64,000 nucleotides of DNA from Hyphomicrobium sp. (lineage in GTDB: Bacteria > Pseudomonadota > Alphaproteobacteria > Rhizobiales > Hyphomicrobiaceae): assembly GCA_016793445.1 (NCBI GenBank), contig JAEUME010000018.1, forward strand, positions 310,001 through 374,000. Direction: 5' to 3'. The translations under genes were made by a program, and so were the position numbers. The first letter of the stretch is position 1, and each line of letters opens with the position of its first letter. Shown piece by piece: positions 30,167 to 39,975 of the stretch. A model generated the notes under the pieces. It ran no database searches, was not told the origin of the DNA, and worked only from the letters and a program-made list of their open reading frames with translations.

Positions 30167-30715
30167 ATGGCCGATCCGCTGAAGCAATCGCATTACCCGA
30201 GCCCGTTGCTGTCGCAGGAGGTAGTCTCGCGGACGCTGTCGATCATGGTCGACAACGAGCCTGGCGTGCTGGCCCGCGTGATTGGGTTGTTCACCGCGCG
30301 CGGCTATAACATCGACTCTCTGACGGTGACCGAGACCGAACATGAAAAACACGTGTCGCGCATTACCATCGTGACGCGCGGAACACCCGCGGTCATCGAG
30401 CAGATCAAGCATCAGCTCGAACGGCTCGTGCCGATCCATCGCGTGCGCGACCTGACGCTGGAAGGCGTGTCGCTCGAGCGTGAGCTGGCGCTCGTCAAGG
30501 TGCAGGGCAAGGGCGAGAAGCGCATTGAAGCGCTGCGCCTGGCGGAGATTTTCCGCGCCCAGGTGGTGGACACCTCCACAGAGCACTTTGTCTTCGAGGT
30601 GACGGGCAAGGCGTCCAAGATCGAGACCTTCATCAACATCATGCGCGAGCTCGGCATGACAGAGGTGTCGCGCACCGGCATTGCCGCCATCGGGCGCGGC
30701 GCGGCAACACTGTAA
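30167..30715 (+). CDS. ilvH: acetolactate synthase small (regulatory) subunit
   Basis: 182 residues from the ATG at 30167. It is the regulatory subunit that binds valine and boosts the IlvB enzyme. The ACT domain is at about 25-100: TLSIMVDNEPGVLARVIGLF and GYNIDSLTVTETEHE; a second ACT-like domain follows (KASKIETFINIMRELGMTEV SRTG). It completes the ilvB unit. Confidence 0.97.
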   Translation: MADPLKQSHYPSPLLSQEVVSRTLSIMVDNEPGVLARVIGLFTARGYNIDSLTVTETEHEKHVSRITIVTRGTPAVIEQIKHQLERLVPIHRVRDLTLEGVSLERELALVKVQGKGEKRIEALRLAEIFRAQVVDTSTEHFVFEVTGKASKIETFINIMRELGMTEVSRTGIAAIGRGAATL

Positions 30716-30990
30716 GGTCACCGCAGCCCCCTTGGGCATGCGCCGTCCCTTTCCCGCATCGCGGCCCTCCTTGGTCTTCGGCTGCGGCGATGGATCGTTT
30801 TGGACACACAGTGGCCGTTGCTCTTCCCATCTCCCGCCGCGTGCGGCGACGGATTCGAAGGGTCGAGACGCTATGATCGGCCTGATGGACCCCGGAAATT
30901 GGAAACCTTTGGGCGAATGGCGCGTACACAAGTCGGGCGTCCCCGTGATCCGGCCGTGGCCGCGATCATAAGTCCCCAAGGAGACCAGAT

Positions 30991-32319
30991 ATGAGAGCAA
31001 TGCTTTTGGGATTGCCGATTATGGCCGTCACGGCGAGCATCGCTGCCGCCGTCATGACGCCCTTGAAAATCGGGCCGGAGGAGGTGTTCGGGCCGAACCC
31101 CGAGTTGGCGGAGCCCACGCAGACATGGGTCCCGACCGTAAAAATCCCCAAGCCGGTTGGCTGGAAGGACGGCGAGGCGCCGGCCGTTGCGCCGGGCTTA
31201 AACGTCGTTGAATTCGCCGCTGATCTTAATCATCCACGTTGGCTTTACGTGCTTCCCCGCGGCGGCGTGCTGGTTGCTGAAACCAATCGGCCGCCCAACG
31301 AGGCAGGTGGGGGCCTCAAGGCGTGGGCGATGTCGTTCTTCATGGGCAAGGCGGGTGCGGGTGTGCAAAGCCCCAATCGCATCACACTGCTCACCGACAC
31401 CGACGGCGACGGCAAGGCGGACAAGCGCTCGATCCTGCTTGAAAACCTGATGTCGCCGTTCGGCATGGCACTCGTGGGCGACAAGCTCTACATCGCCAAT
31501 GCCGATGCGGTCGTGCGCTTTCCCTACAAGGAGGGCGATGAGAAGATCACCGCGCCAGCCGAGAGCGTTGCGGCGTTGCCCGGCGGCCCGCGCAACCACC
31601 ATTGGACGAAGAACATCATCGCCGCGCGGGATGGCAGCCGTCTTTATGCCGCGATCGGCTCGAACAGCAACGTGGGCGAGAACGGCCTGGCGGAAGAAGA
31701 AGGCCGGGCGGCCATCTGGGAGATTTCGCTCCCTGATGGCAAGGCGCGGATCTTCGCGAACGGGTTGCGCAACCCGGTGGGGATGGATTTCAAGCCAGGC
31801 AGCGACGAACTCTGGACGGTCGTGAACGAACGCGACGAATTGGGCGATAACATCGTGCCCGACTATCTGACGCATGTGAGGGAGGGCGCGTTCTACGGCT
31901 GGCCGCAAAAGTATTACGCCACTCATTTCGATGAGCGTGCGCCAATTCCCGACAAGGGCGAAGTGGCGGAAGCGCAAATGCCCGATTATGCGCTTGGTGC
32001 GCATACCGCGTCGTTGGGGCTGACCTTCTCCGACGGCAAGACGCTCGGTTCGTCTTATGCGTCCGGGGCCTTCGTCGGCCAGCATGGCAGTTGGAACCGC
32101 AGCGTACCCGCAGGCTACCGGGTGATTTTTGTGCCGTTCGTGGATGGAAAACCTTCCGGTCTCCCGAGCGTCGTGCTCGGCGGATTCCTCAACGGCCAAG
32201 GCCAGGCGCGCGGCCGGCCCGTTGGCGTCGCGGTGGATGGCAAGGGCGGCTTGCTGGTGGCCGATGACGTCGGCAACAAGATCTGGCGGGTCAACGCCTC
32301 GGGGCAGCCGGCTCAGTAA
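30991..32319 (+). CDS. sorbosone/PQQ-type sugar dehydrogenase family protein
   Basis: 442 residues. An N-terminal signal-like segment (1-21) precedes a six-bladed beta-propeller. Typical stretches are NHPRWLYVLPRGGVLVAETN, TDGDGKADKRSILLENL, and NGLRNPVGMDFKPGSDELW T, seen in L-sorbosone dehydrogenase and PQQ-dependent glucose dehydrogenases. AAGGAG precedes the ATG. The donor sugar or alcohol is not known. It would act in the periplasm. Confidence 0.9.
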   Translation: MRAMLLGLPIMAVTASIAAAVMTPLKIGPEEVFGPNPELAEPTQTWVPTVKIPKPVGWKDGEAPAVAPGLNVVEFAADLNHPRWLYVLPRGGVLVAETNRPPNEAGGGLKAWAMSFFMGKAGAGVQSPNRITLLTDTDGDGKADKRSILLENLMSPFGMALVGDKLYIANADAVVRFPYKEGDEKITAPAESVAALPGGPRNHHWTKNIIAARDGSRLYAAIGSNSNVGENGLAEEEGRAAIWEISLPDGKARIFANGLRNPVGMDFKPGSDELWTVVNERDELGDNIVPDYLTHVREGAFYGWPQKYYATHFDERAPIPDKGEVAEAQMPDYALGAHTASLGLTFSDGKTLGSSYASGAFVGQHGSWNRSVPAGYRVIFVPFVDGKPSGLPSVVLGGFLNGQGQARGRPVGVAVDGKGGLLVADDVGNKIWRVNASGQPAQ

Positions 32320-32337
32320 GCCCGGGCCCGCGCCGCA

Positions 32338-32838
32338 TCAACGGCGGGCGTTCTTGCCGATCTTGGAATTCTCGTAGGCGACTTCCAGAGATTGCTGGGA
32401 GACGATCATGTTGTCGTCGAGCGCGGCAACCAGCTTCTTCTTAGGATCGCGAAAACCGACCTTGCCCTCGATGGAGGGATAAAGCGGCGTGGCGTTGGGC
32501 GGCATGCCTGCGCCAAACTCGAACAGGAAAGCCTGTAAGCGCATGCGATAGGTACCGTTCATATCGCGCTCGCAACGATCGGGGCCGGAAGCCTCTTCGC
32601 ATGATCGCAAGCCCTTGAACCTTTCAGACGTCTGCTCGTGGATCTTGACGGCTCGGTCGATCAAGGCGGAGCACACGTCGGCATTGAGCTTGCCGCCGTT
32701 GGCGCAGTCCGCCGCAGACATGTAGATCGCCTTCTCGGCCGGCGGCGCACCCGCACCATTTTGCGCCGGCCCGCTTTTTCCGCAGCCGGCCAGCACTGAC
32801 GCAGCCAGAAGGACGACGACGGAAAGCGTACGCGACAT
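32338..32838 (-). CDS. DUF1190-like lipoprotein
   Basis: 166 residues with a lipoprotein signal ending LAGC (Cys19). The mature part has several Cys (ADCANGG, DVCSALI, SCEEASGPDRCERD), a pattern like YgiB-type DUF1190 proteins, though I assign that family only tentatively. Probably an envelope lipoprotein of unknown role. It is convergent with the preceding dehydrogenase gene. Confidence 0.75.
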   Translation of the reverse strand: MSRTLSVVVLLAASVLAGCGKSGPAQNGAGAPPAEKAIYMSAADCANGGKLNADVCSALIDRAVKIHEQTSERFKGLRSCEEASGPDRCERDMNGTYRMRLQAFLFEFGAGMPPNATPLYPSIEGKVGFRDPKKKLVAALDDNMIVSQQSLEVAYENSKIGKNARR

Positions 32839-33073
32839 GGCGGAAGGGCCTTGAGGTGGGACGTTAAAACCGGGTTCAAGGCTATTTTGCCGCTTCTTGG
32901 GTTAGAGTGGGGTTAACGCTGATCGTCAGGCGGTCCTGCCAGAAGGGTGCCAATTAGCCGCTTCGGAGGCGTTGAAAGCGCCGGGCGATATGGTTAGGTT
33001 CCGGCGCGACATTTGGGGCGGCGCGGCTGCGCTTTGCCCTGGTTCTATCTTCAACCCACCCCCGCGGAATTGA

Positions 33074-34123
<1,050 letters not shown>

Positions 34124-34146
34124 GCCTTTGGGCGCACGAGATTGTA

Positions 34147-34178
34147 CGGCCGCCGGTTGCTCCGGCGGCCGTTTTTTC
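34147..34178 (+). terminator. intrinsic terminator after ilvC
   Basis: CGGCCGCCGG / CCGGCGGCCG stem with a short loop (TTGCT), then TTTTTT. It begins 23 bp after the ilvC stop. Confidence 0.93.
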
Positions 34179-34311
34179 TTTGTTTTGCAGGCCACTTATC
34201 GGAAACCCTACCCGTAGAGCAGTCCCGCATCCAGCGCTCCAGGGCGCCCGGACTTGATGGGCACGCGATTGACGCTATGGTCCGGCCTCACCAACGGGGA
34301 TCAATAGGAAA

Positions 34312-35409
34312 ATGGCGTCTGATCTGAGTGACAGTTACCAGCGCGTGGCCGGCTCGGTGACCCGCATCCGCGGCATCATCGCGACGTGCGTTGCCGTACT
34401 GGCCTGGTTTTTTCTGACATGCGGCGCCGGCAGCGCGCTGGCCCAGGATGCGCCCGCATCGCCATCAGGCGGGCAGGCCGTGCCGCGTGCCCCCTCAGGT
34501 CCTGCGGACGTCACCATCGGCGTGTACATCAACGACATTCAAGATATCGACTTCAAGACCAACAGCTACATCGTCGATCTTTATCTTTGGCTGCGTTGGA
34601 ACGGAAAAGATCTCGATTCCATCAAGTCGGTCGAGTTCATGAACATCTTCGATCCGGAGTCGCAGCAGAAGACCGTGCTCTTCGATGTGCCAAAAGAAAT
34701 GCCCGATGGCTCACTCTACAACGTCATTCGCTACCAGGGCCGCTTCGCCAAGAAATTCCGCTTCGAAAAATATCCTTTCGACCGCCAGTTGCTTGATTTT
34801 GTCATCGAGGACTCGGTGTCGGGCGAGGCCGCGCAACGGTTCGTCGCAGACAGCCGCGCTCTGACCATCAATCCGAAGCTTACGCTTCCGGGGTTCCGCA
34901 TCGGCAGACCCGCGATGGCAATCGAGTCCTATACGTACCCGACCGATTTCGGCGACCTGTCGATGCCCAACGCGGAAAGCTATTCAAGGGTGACCCTCTC
35001 GGTGCCGATTACGCGGCCCGTGTTCACGCTGGCCATCAAGACATTCGTGCCGATCCTGCTCATCGTGCTGTGTGCGACACTGGTCTTTTTCGTCAATCCG
35101 CACTTTGTGGAGGGGCGCATCGGACTAGCCATCACCGCGTTGCTGACGCTGGTCGCCATCCAGTTCACCGCGGCAGCCTCGCTGCCTGACGCCGACTATT
35201 TCACCATGCTCGACAAGATCTATATGCTCTCCTACGCGTTTATTATCGCCGCGCTGCTCAGGGTCGTGATCACCTCCTGGCAGGGGCGCGAGGCAAGCAC
35301 GGCGGAGGATACCGCCGTTTCGCATGGGGACCACCGGTGGGGGATGGTGCTGCTCGTGATCTACGCCATTGCAGCCGCGCTGATCGCGGGATGGGTGCTC
35401 ATTCAATAA
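34312..35409 (+). CDS. bacterial pentameric ligand-gated ion channel (Cys-loop superfamily)
   Basis: 365 residues; AGGAAA precedes the ATG. Signal peptide to about 44 (…GAGSALA). The extracellular beta domain runs about 65-232: VTIGVYINDIQDIDFKTNSY IVDLYLWLRW, then KKFRFEKYPFDRQ (154-157 YPFD), the Pro loop that replaces the Cys-loop in bacterial channels. Four membrane helices follow: 236-261, 267-290 (pore-lining, RIGLAITALLTLVAIQFTAA), 297-320 and 342-364, with the short loop between helices 3 and 4 seen in bacterial homologues such as GLIC and ELIC. The ligand cannot be deduced. It follows ilvC after a terminator, so it is probably monocistronic. Confidence 0.95.
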   Translation: MASDLSDSYQRVAGSVTRIRGIIATCVAVLAWFFLTCGAGSALAQDAPASPSGGQAVPRAPSGPADVTIGVYINDIQDIDFKTNSYIVDLYLWLRWNGKDLDSIKSVEFMNIFDPESQQKTVLFDVPKEMPDGSLYNVIRYQGRFAKKFRFEKYPFDRQLLDFVIEDSVSGEAAQRFVADSRALTINPKLTLPGFRIGRPAMAIESYTYPTDFGDLSMPNAESYSRVTLSVPITRPVFTLAIKTFVPILLIVLCATLVFFVNPHFVEGRIGLAITALLTLVAIQFTAAASLPDADYFTMLDKIYMLSYAFIIAALLRVVITSWQGREASTAEDTAVSHGDHRWGMVLLVIYAIAAALIAGWVLIQ

Positions 35410-35572
35410 ATGTCATCGAGGCAGACGAAAGTTTTTGCATTGCTGCGGCGCGTGCGCTCTAGCGCGCGGGCAAGGCTTGTGGCGATATCCGCCGTGTGAG
35501 GGTGAGAAACCGGCCAAGGGCGCATGCCGCCGGCGTTCTCAAATGACCAGGGACTGCATAAGGGAGCCATTC

Positions 35573-35839
35573 ATGTTGAAACGCATTTTGATCGCCGCAA
35601 CCTTGTCGAGCGTCTTTGCCGCGTCCGGTCCGGTGATGGCCGCGGAAGGCGAGGCGCGTTCCATGCAGGGCTGGCCCAAGCCCACCCGATCGGTGCGTCC
35701 GGGCGAGAAACTCTGCAAGATGAAGTTCGGCGATGGAGAACGGACGGTGTGGATCTGCCGCCAGGAGGAACCCTGCTGCGAATGGGAAGCCCTCAACCAC
35801 TATGTGAAGTGCGGATCGACCATTACGGGTTGTTTGTAA
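35573..35839 (+). CDS. small secreted Cys-rich protein
   Basis: 88 residues from the ATG at 35573 (AGGGAG before it); the frame extends upstream without a better start. Signal peptide 1-22 (MLKRILIAATLSSVFAASGP). The mature peptide has seven Cys, in GEKLCKMKFG, VWICRQEEPCCEWEA, and KCGSTITGCL, so it is likely disulfide-bonded in the periplasm. No family known. Confidence 0.75.
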   Translation: MLKRILIAATLSSVFAASGPVMAAEGEARSMQGWPKPTRSVRPGEKLCKMKFGDGERTVWICRQEEPCCEWEALNHYVKCGSTITGCL

Positions 35840-36006
35840 GAGGGCGTCACGGACCCGGCGTGCACGTCAAAAGGCGCGCGTGAAAGCACTGAAATGAAAG
35901 GCGCTCGCGCTGCCATCCTTGGGGAGGGTTGTGGCTTGAGCAGCGCGAGCGGACTTTGCTGGCTTGCCGCATAATCCCGAGGCTCGGGAAAGCGCGATAA
36001 GCCAAC

Positions 36007-36042
36007 ACGGGCAGCGGAGGAGCGGGGACCTCCGCTGCCCGT
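36007..36042. other. strong orphan hairpin in a 670-bp gap
   Basis: A perfect 14-bp stem (ACGGGCAGCGGAGG / CCTCCGCTGCCCGT) with an 8-nt loop, no T tract on either side. It lies about 170 bp past the small Cys-rich gene. The 670 bp between 35840 and 36506 contain no gene I can support. It may be a terminator-like or regulatory element or a single repeat. Confidence 0.6.
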
Positions 36043-36506
36043 CACCGGCGGCGTTGCTTGAAGCGCGTCCGCCGGATGCCGAACCGAATGGGAATGCGTG
36101 CTGGTTTGGTGGTACCCGAACCCCCAACGCCCCCCTTCGCCGTTGCGCCCCGTCAGCCAGTTTGGCGAACGGACGTGGACGCAACATTATTTGTTAAAGA
36201 GACAGCAAGCGCCGCTTTCCATCGTCTTCAGTCATTGACTGTCACCCCCGCGCGACGCGTCGTTGATGGAAATAGACGGTTGGATTCTGACCTGACGATG
36301 GCCAAACTACGCAAACTTCTGGGCTCGTAATTTTTTCCCCCGCCGGGCAGCTTGAAATCCTTCAGTATATAAAGGCCTTGAGCATTTGATGGTGAGCCGC
36401 AGGCAAGCGGATCGGCCTCAGGGGCAATCTGGCGGTTTGACGGCGGAATATGGTTGGTAGGGATGATCTGCGGCAGATGCCTTGGGCGCATGGGGCGTAA
36501 CGGAAC

Positions 36507-37241
36507 ATGAAACGGACGGCTCCGGCCCATGAGAGCGTGGCGCGCATCGCGACGCTGCAGGCGCGCCTTGTTGCGGGAACCTGGCGGTACGCCAACAATC
36601 ACCGTGAGGTGATTGCCGACCACTGGCGCATGGCCTGTGCCGCCAATCCCAACTTCTTTAACGGCATCGTGCACGTACTCGATACGTTGCAGATTGACGA
36701 GGGGCATGCGCGCGCCGACTTCATTGCAACCGAATTCAAGAACTATCTCTACTGGCGCGACGAGGGCTATCCGCAGGAGGGGGGCATGCGTGACGGCTTC
36801 GGCTCGGCGCTGATCCGCTCGCGCGAAGGCTACGTCATCCTGGGCCGTCAAAGACCTGGCAACATCAACGAGGGACTAGCCTACTTGCCGGGCGGCTTCA
36901 TCGATCCGCGTGACGTGGCTCACGACCAGAGCATCGATATCGCCTCGAGCGTCGCGCGCGAGCTTGCCGAGGAGACGGGGCTGGGTGCGGACACCCTCGT
37001 GGCGGGGGAGGGCTTTCTTGTCGCGCAGGTCGCCGCGCATGTCTCCTTCGCCGTGCCCTACACGTCGCACCTTGGTGCGGATGATCTGGCGGCGCGGATC
37101 CGTGCGCATATTGCAGCAGACAGCAATCCAGAGCTGGAGGACGTGGTTGTCCTGACGAGCCCGGCGGACATGGAAGGCCTTGCCATGGCGCACTATGCCC
37201 GCGTGATGCTCTCCTCCCCGCTGGCATGGACGCTATCCTAA
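36507..37241 (+). CDS. Nudix hydrolase
   Basis: 244 residues. The Nudix region is at about 117-155: LGRQRPGNINEGLAYLPGGF, followed by SSVARELAEETGLG, with the REL-x-EE-x-G core intact. The Glu that usually lies between the Gly and the Arg is replaced by an insert (FIDPRDVAHDQSIDIA), so this is a divergent box. A helical N-terminal part of about 95 residues precedes it. Substrate unknown, likely a nucleoside diphosphate derivative. The next gene (phzF-like) is 175 bp downstream. Confidence 0.87.
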   Translation: MKRTAPAHESVARIATLQARLVAGTWRYANNHREVIADHWRMACAANPNFFNGIVHVLDTLQIDEGHARADFIATEFKNYLYWRDEGYPQEGGMRDGFGSALIRSREGYVILGRQRPGNINEGLAYLPGGFIDPRDVAHDQSIDIASSVARELAEETGLGADTLVAGEGFLVAQVAAHVSFAVPYTSHLGADDLAARIRAHIAADSNPELEDVVVLTSPADMEGLAMAHYARVMLSSPLAWTLS

Positions 37242-37416
37242 GGAAGGATGGCTGTCCTAAGGAGGGATGAGGTCCCTAGGAGGGCTCCGAAAGAGGGATG
37301 CGGGCCCGTGGGAAAGGATGCCGGGGCAAGCCCGTTCAAAAAAGCGCTTGGCGTGCAGAACCCTTTGCCTCATGGTGCCGCCGCTTCGCCACGGGGCGGG
37401 CTTTCAGGAGCGGTGC

Positions 37417-38328
37417 ATGGGGCTCGATTACTACATTCTCGACGTATTCACCGAGCGTGCGTTCGGCGGTAATCCGCTGGCGGTGGTGCAGGATGCCGAC
37501 CGCCTGACGGTCGCCGAAATGCAGGCGATCGCGCGCGAGTTCAATCTTTCCGAAACTGTATTCGTGCGCAAGCCCACCGCTCCCGGACATACCGCCAAAG
37601 TGCGTATCTTCACCCCCACGCGCGAAGTGCCGTTCGCGGGCCATCCCACGCTCGGTACGGCGGCGCTGCTTGCCGAGCTGAGGATGCCCGTGGTGAACGG
37701 TGAGCGCGATGCAATCATCGCGCTGGAAGAAGAGATCGGCAGCGTACGCGTCGGGGTCCGGTTGCGCGCGGGGGCGGCGGCTTTCGGCGAGTTCGATGCG
37801 CCCCGGCTGCCCGATCAGGCCGAAGTCATGAAACAGCGCGACGAGTTGGCGGCCGCGCTGGGGCTGATCGCCAGCGAAGTCGGCTTTGAAAACCACAAGC
37901 CGACGCTGGTGCGCGATACCAATGTGTTCGCGTATGTCCCGGCGGCCAACTTGGAAGCCATGGCCAAGGTGCGCGTGGCCGCCAGCCATTGGGCGAGAGC
38001 CTTCTCCGACAAGGGAGTCCTGGGCGTCTATGTGTACACCCGCCAGTGCGTGCGCGCGCATTCGGCCTTTCACGCCCGGCTGTTCGCACCGGACGCCGGC
38101 GTTCCGGAAGATCCCGCGACGGGTTCGGCCTCCATCGGGCTGGCGCGCGTGATCCACCATTTCGATGATCTGACGGACGGCACGCACAAGCTTCAGATCG
38201 AGCAGGGTATCGAGATGGGTCGTCCCAGCTGCATCTCACTGGCCATCACGGTGGACAGGGGCAATCTGACCGGCGTGCGCATCGGGGGGCACGTCGTGCG
38301 CGTGGCGCAAGGCAAGCTCAACGTCTGA
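37417..38328 (+). CDS. PhzF-family isomerase
   Basis: 303 residues from the ATG at 37417 (AGGAG 5-6 bases before), typical for PhzF proteins. Signatures: YYILDVFTERAFGGNPLAVV, FNLSETVFV with the catalytic Glu, RIFTPTREVPFAGHPTLGTA ALL, and late GVPEDPATGSASIGL. PhzF makes the isomerisation step in phenazine synthesis; most homologues, such as this isolated one, have unknown substrates. No phenazine genes are nearby. Confidence 0.92.
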   Translation: MGLDYYILDVFTERAFGGNPLAVVQDADRLTVAEMQAIAREFNLSETVFVRKPTAPGHTAKVRIFTPTREVPFAGHPTLGTAALLAELRMPVVNGERDAIIALEEEIGSVRVGVRLRAGAAAFGEFDAPRLPDQAEVMKQRDELAAALGLIASEVGFENHKPTLVRDTNVFAYVPAANLEAMAKVRVAASHWARAFSDKGVLGVYVYTRQCVRAHSAFHARLFAPDAGVPEDPATGSASIGLARVIHHFDDLTDGTHKLQIEQGIEMGRPSCISLAITVDRGNLTGVRIGGHVVRVAQGKLNV

Positions 38329-38402
38329 GCCTCGACGTCCGAGCGCGCTGTGCCGCCTGCTACTCAAAAGACCGTCATCCGGCCGAGCATTTTCGTTCAC
38401 TT

Positions 38403-38548
38403 GTCATCCCGGCCGAGCGGTAGCTCGCGCCGGGACCCAGAGGGCTTGGGGGGTGTTGCCATGAGATGATTTGCGCTTCGCACTGATGCGCTAGGTCCCG
38501 GGTCGGCGCTCGCCCGGACTTCATCCGTGCTCGCTTGCCCGGGATGAC
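38403..38548 (+). repeat. 150-bp palindromic element, copy 4
   Basis: Starts GTCATCCCGGCCGAGCGG, ends GCTCGCTTGCCCGGGATGAC. It contains GCGCTTCGCACTGATGCGCT and the CCGGGTCGGCGCTCGCCCGG core. Confidence 0.87.
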
Positions 38549-38589
38549 AAGGTGATGGTGTCAATCCGGCCTAGCGATGACCTTTCTTT

Positions 38590-38733
38590 ATCATCCCGGC
38601 CGAGCGGTAGCGAGAGCCGGGACCCAGAGGGCTTGGGGGGTTGCCATGAGATGATTTGCGCTTCGCGCTGATGCGCTAGGTCCCGGGTCGGCGCTCGCCC
38701 GGACCTCATCCGTGCTCGCTTGCCCGGGATGAC
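38590..38733 (+). repeat. 150-bp palindromic element, copy 5
   Basis: A tandem neighbour of copy 4, 41 bp away, differing from it at scattered positions. Starts ATCATCCCGGCCGAGCGGTA and ends with the same GGGATGAC. With copy 4 it fills the gap between the phzF gene and the cytochrome gene. Confidence 0.87.
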
Positions 38734-38774
38734 AAGTTGATATTGCCATCCCGGCAGGCGGCGCGTTTCTCGTG

Positions 38775-39332
38775 TCAGCGCGATGAGCGGCTCGCTGATG
38801 GGATCATGCGTTTCAGCGTATCGTCCTTCGCCATATAGTGGTGGAATAGCGCCGCTGCGGCGTGCAGCCCGATCACGTAGTACAGGATCTCGCCCAGTTG
38901 GTGATGGATGTCCTTGTACCACCCGGCCGCGTCTTTGTTCTCGAGAACGAGCGCGGGCAGTCCGAAGGGAATGGGCTTGCCGCCCGCGCTCAAGGTCAGC
39001 CATCCCAGGATCGGCAGCGCCAGCATGAAGCCATAGAGCGCGGTATGCATCAGGTGAGCCAAGCCGGTTTGCCAAGCGGGCGGTGGAGGCGTGATGGCCG
39101 GTACCGTCTGGGTGGCGCGCACGGCAATTCGCACGATGACGAGCGCCAGCACGCTGATGCCGATCATGAAGTGCACGGTCTTGAGGCCTTCGCGGATCGG
39201 GGTGCCCTTCTCGTAGAACTCGCGAAACTCGATTGTTGCGAGAGCGGCCGCGATCAGCAGCGCAATGCCCCAATGAAGCCAGATCATGGCGCGCGAGTAT
39301 GTCCGGGGCTCATCGATAGCGGCAACGGTCAT
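38775..39332 (-). CDS. cytochrome b561 family membrane protein
   Basis: 185 residues from the ATG at 39332; an upstream ATG at 39389 would add 19 residues without membrane character. Four transmembrane helices with paired His: RAMIWLHWGIALLIAAALAT, LKTVHFMIGISVLALVIVRI, LMHTALYGFMLALPILGWLT, HQLGEILYYVIGLHAAAALF HH. These are heme-b ligand positions of the bacterial b561/YodB type, probably an electron-transfer protein in the inner membrane, here without a partner gene. Confidence 0.92.
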   Translation of the reverse strand: MTVAAIDEPRTYSRAMIWLHWGIALLIAAALATIEFREFYEKGTPIREGLKTVHFMIGISVLALVIVRIAVRATQTVPAITPPPPAWQTGLAHLMHTALYGFMLALPILGWLTLSAGGKPIPFGLPALVLENKDAAGWYKDIHHQLGEILYYVIGLHAAAALFHHYMAKDDTLKRMIPSASRSSR

Positions 39333-39791
39333 CGCTCTATGTCCTTCATCCTTGCCGATCCGGTGCGAGCCCGCGACGTGGGCGTGCACACCAAGTCAGT
39401 TATGGGTTGGCACGGCAGGGGCCAGCCAGTGGGCTCCACCCCCCTCGTGATGAGGCAAACGGCCGACAGGGCACGCGTCCGTCGGTTAAAGGTGCCTTGA
39501 TTGTGCGGCAGAGTGGCCGCGCTTTTCAGATAAAGCGCGGCCGGTTGCTTGCACTGCAACAACTCGCCACTTGCAATTTAAGGCCATCTTGGGCTTATTG
39601 GAACACTAGGGTTCCTGGCACATTGGTGCATGGGAATCTGTCGTTTAGCACTTTCAATCAGGCAGCAAGACCATATGCGCCGTTTAACGTCCTTTGAGCG
39701 CCGCGATGGCCGCCCTACGGGTGGCGCGGCCGGGGTGTGCGCCGCGCAGGGCGATGCTTTTGCCATGTGCCCAGTCCTCCTTCATGGGCGC

Positions 39792-39848
39792 ATGCCGCTG
39801 CAGACCGGCCTTCTTACGCAATTGCTTACAAGCCTTACGGGCCCCTGA
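39792..39848 (+). CDS. leuL: leucine-rich leader peptide of leuA
   Basis: 18 residues, MPLQTGLLTQLLTSLTGP, six Leu with two LL pairs. It ends at TGA 39846-39848, 127 bp before leuA. The same frame can begin at an ATG at 39765, adding nine residues and two more Leu; neither start has a good ribosome-binding site. A Leu-dense short frame just upstream of leuA is the standard layout of ribosome-mediated attenuation, as known for leuL of enterobacteria. Here the assignment is from layout and composition only. Confidence 0.75.
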   Translation: MPLQTGLLTQLLTSLTGP

Positions 39849-39888
39849 GCCATTGGCACCGGACAATTGTCCGGCCGGCGCTCAGGGG
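39842..39888 (+). promoter_or_regulatory. attenuator-like inverted repeat overlapping the leader stop
   Basis: CCCCTGAGC (39842-39850) pairs with GCTCAGGGG (39880-39888). Between them lies the perfect palindrome CCGGACAATTGTCCGG (39859-39874). The leader stop TGA is inside the left arm, so a ribosome finishing the peptide would cover that arm while one stalled at Leu codons would leave it free. There is no obvious T tract after the stem, so control may be at anti-termination or at ribosome access to leuA. Confidence 0.65.
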
Positions 39889-39975
39889 AAGGTGCGAAGG
39901 ATCAAGTGGCAAAGATGGCAGGAGGCCGTTTGCGCGGATCGGCGCGGCAGGCCCGGTAAGGACGAGATAAACGCA

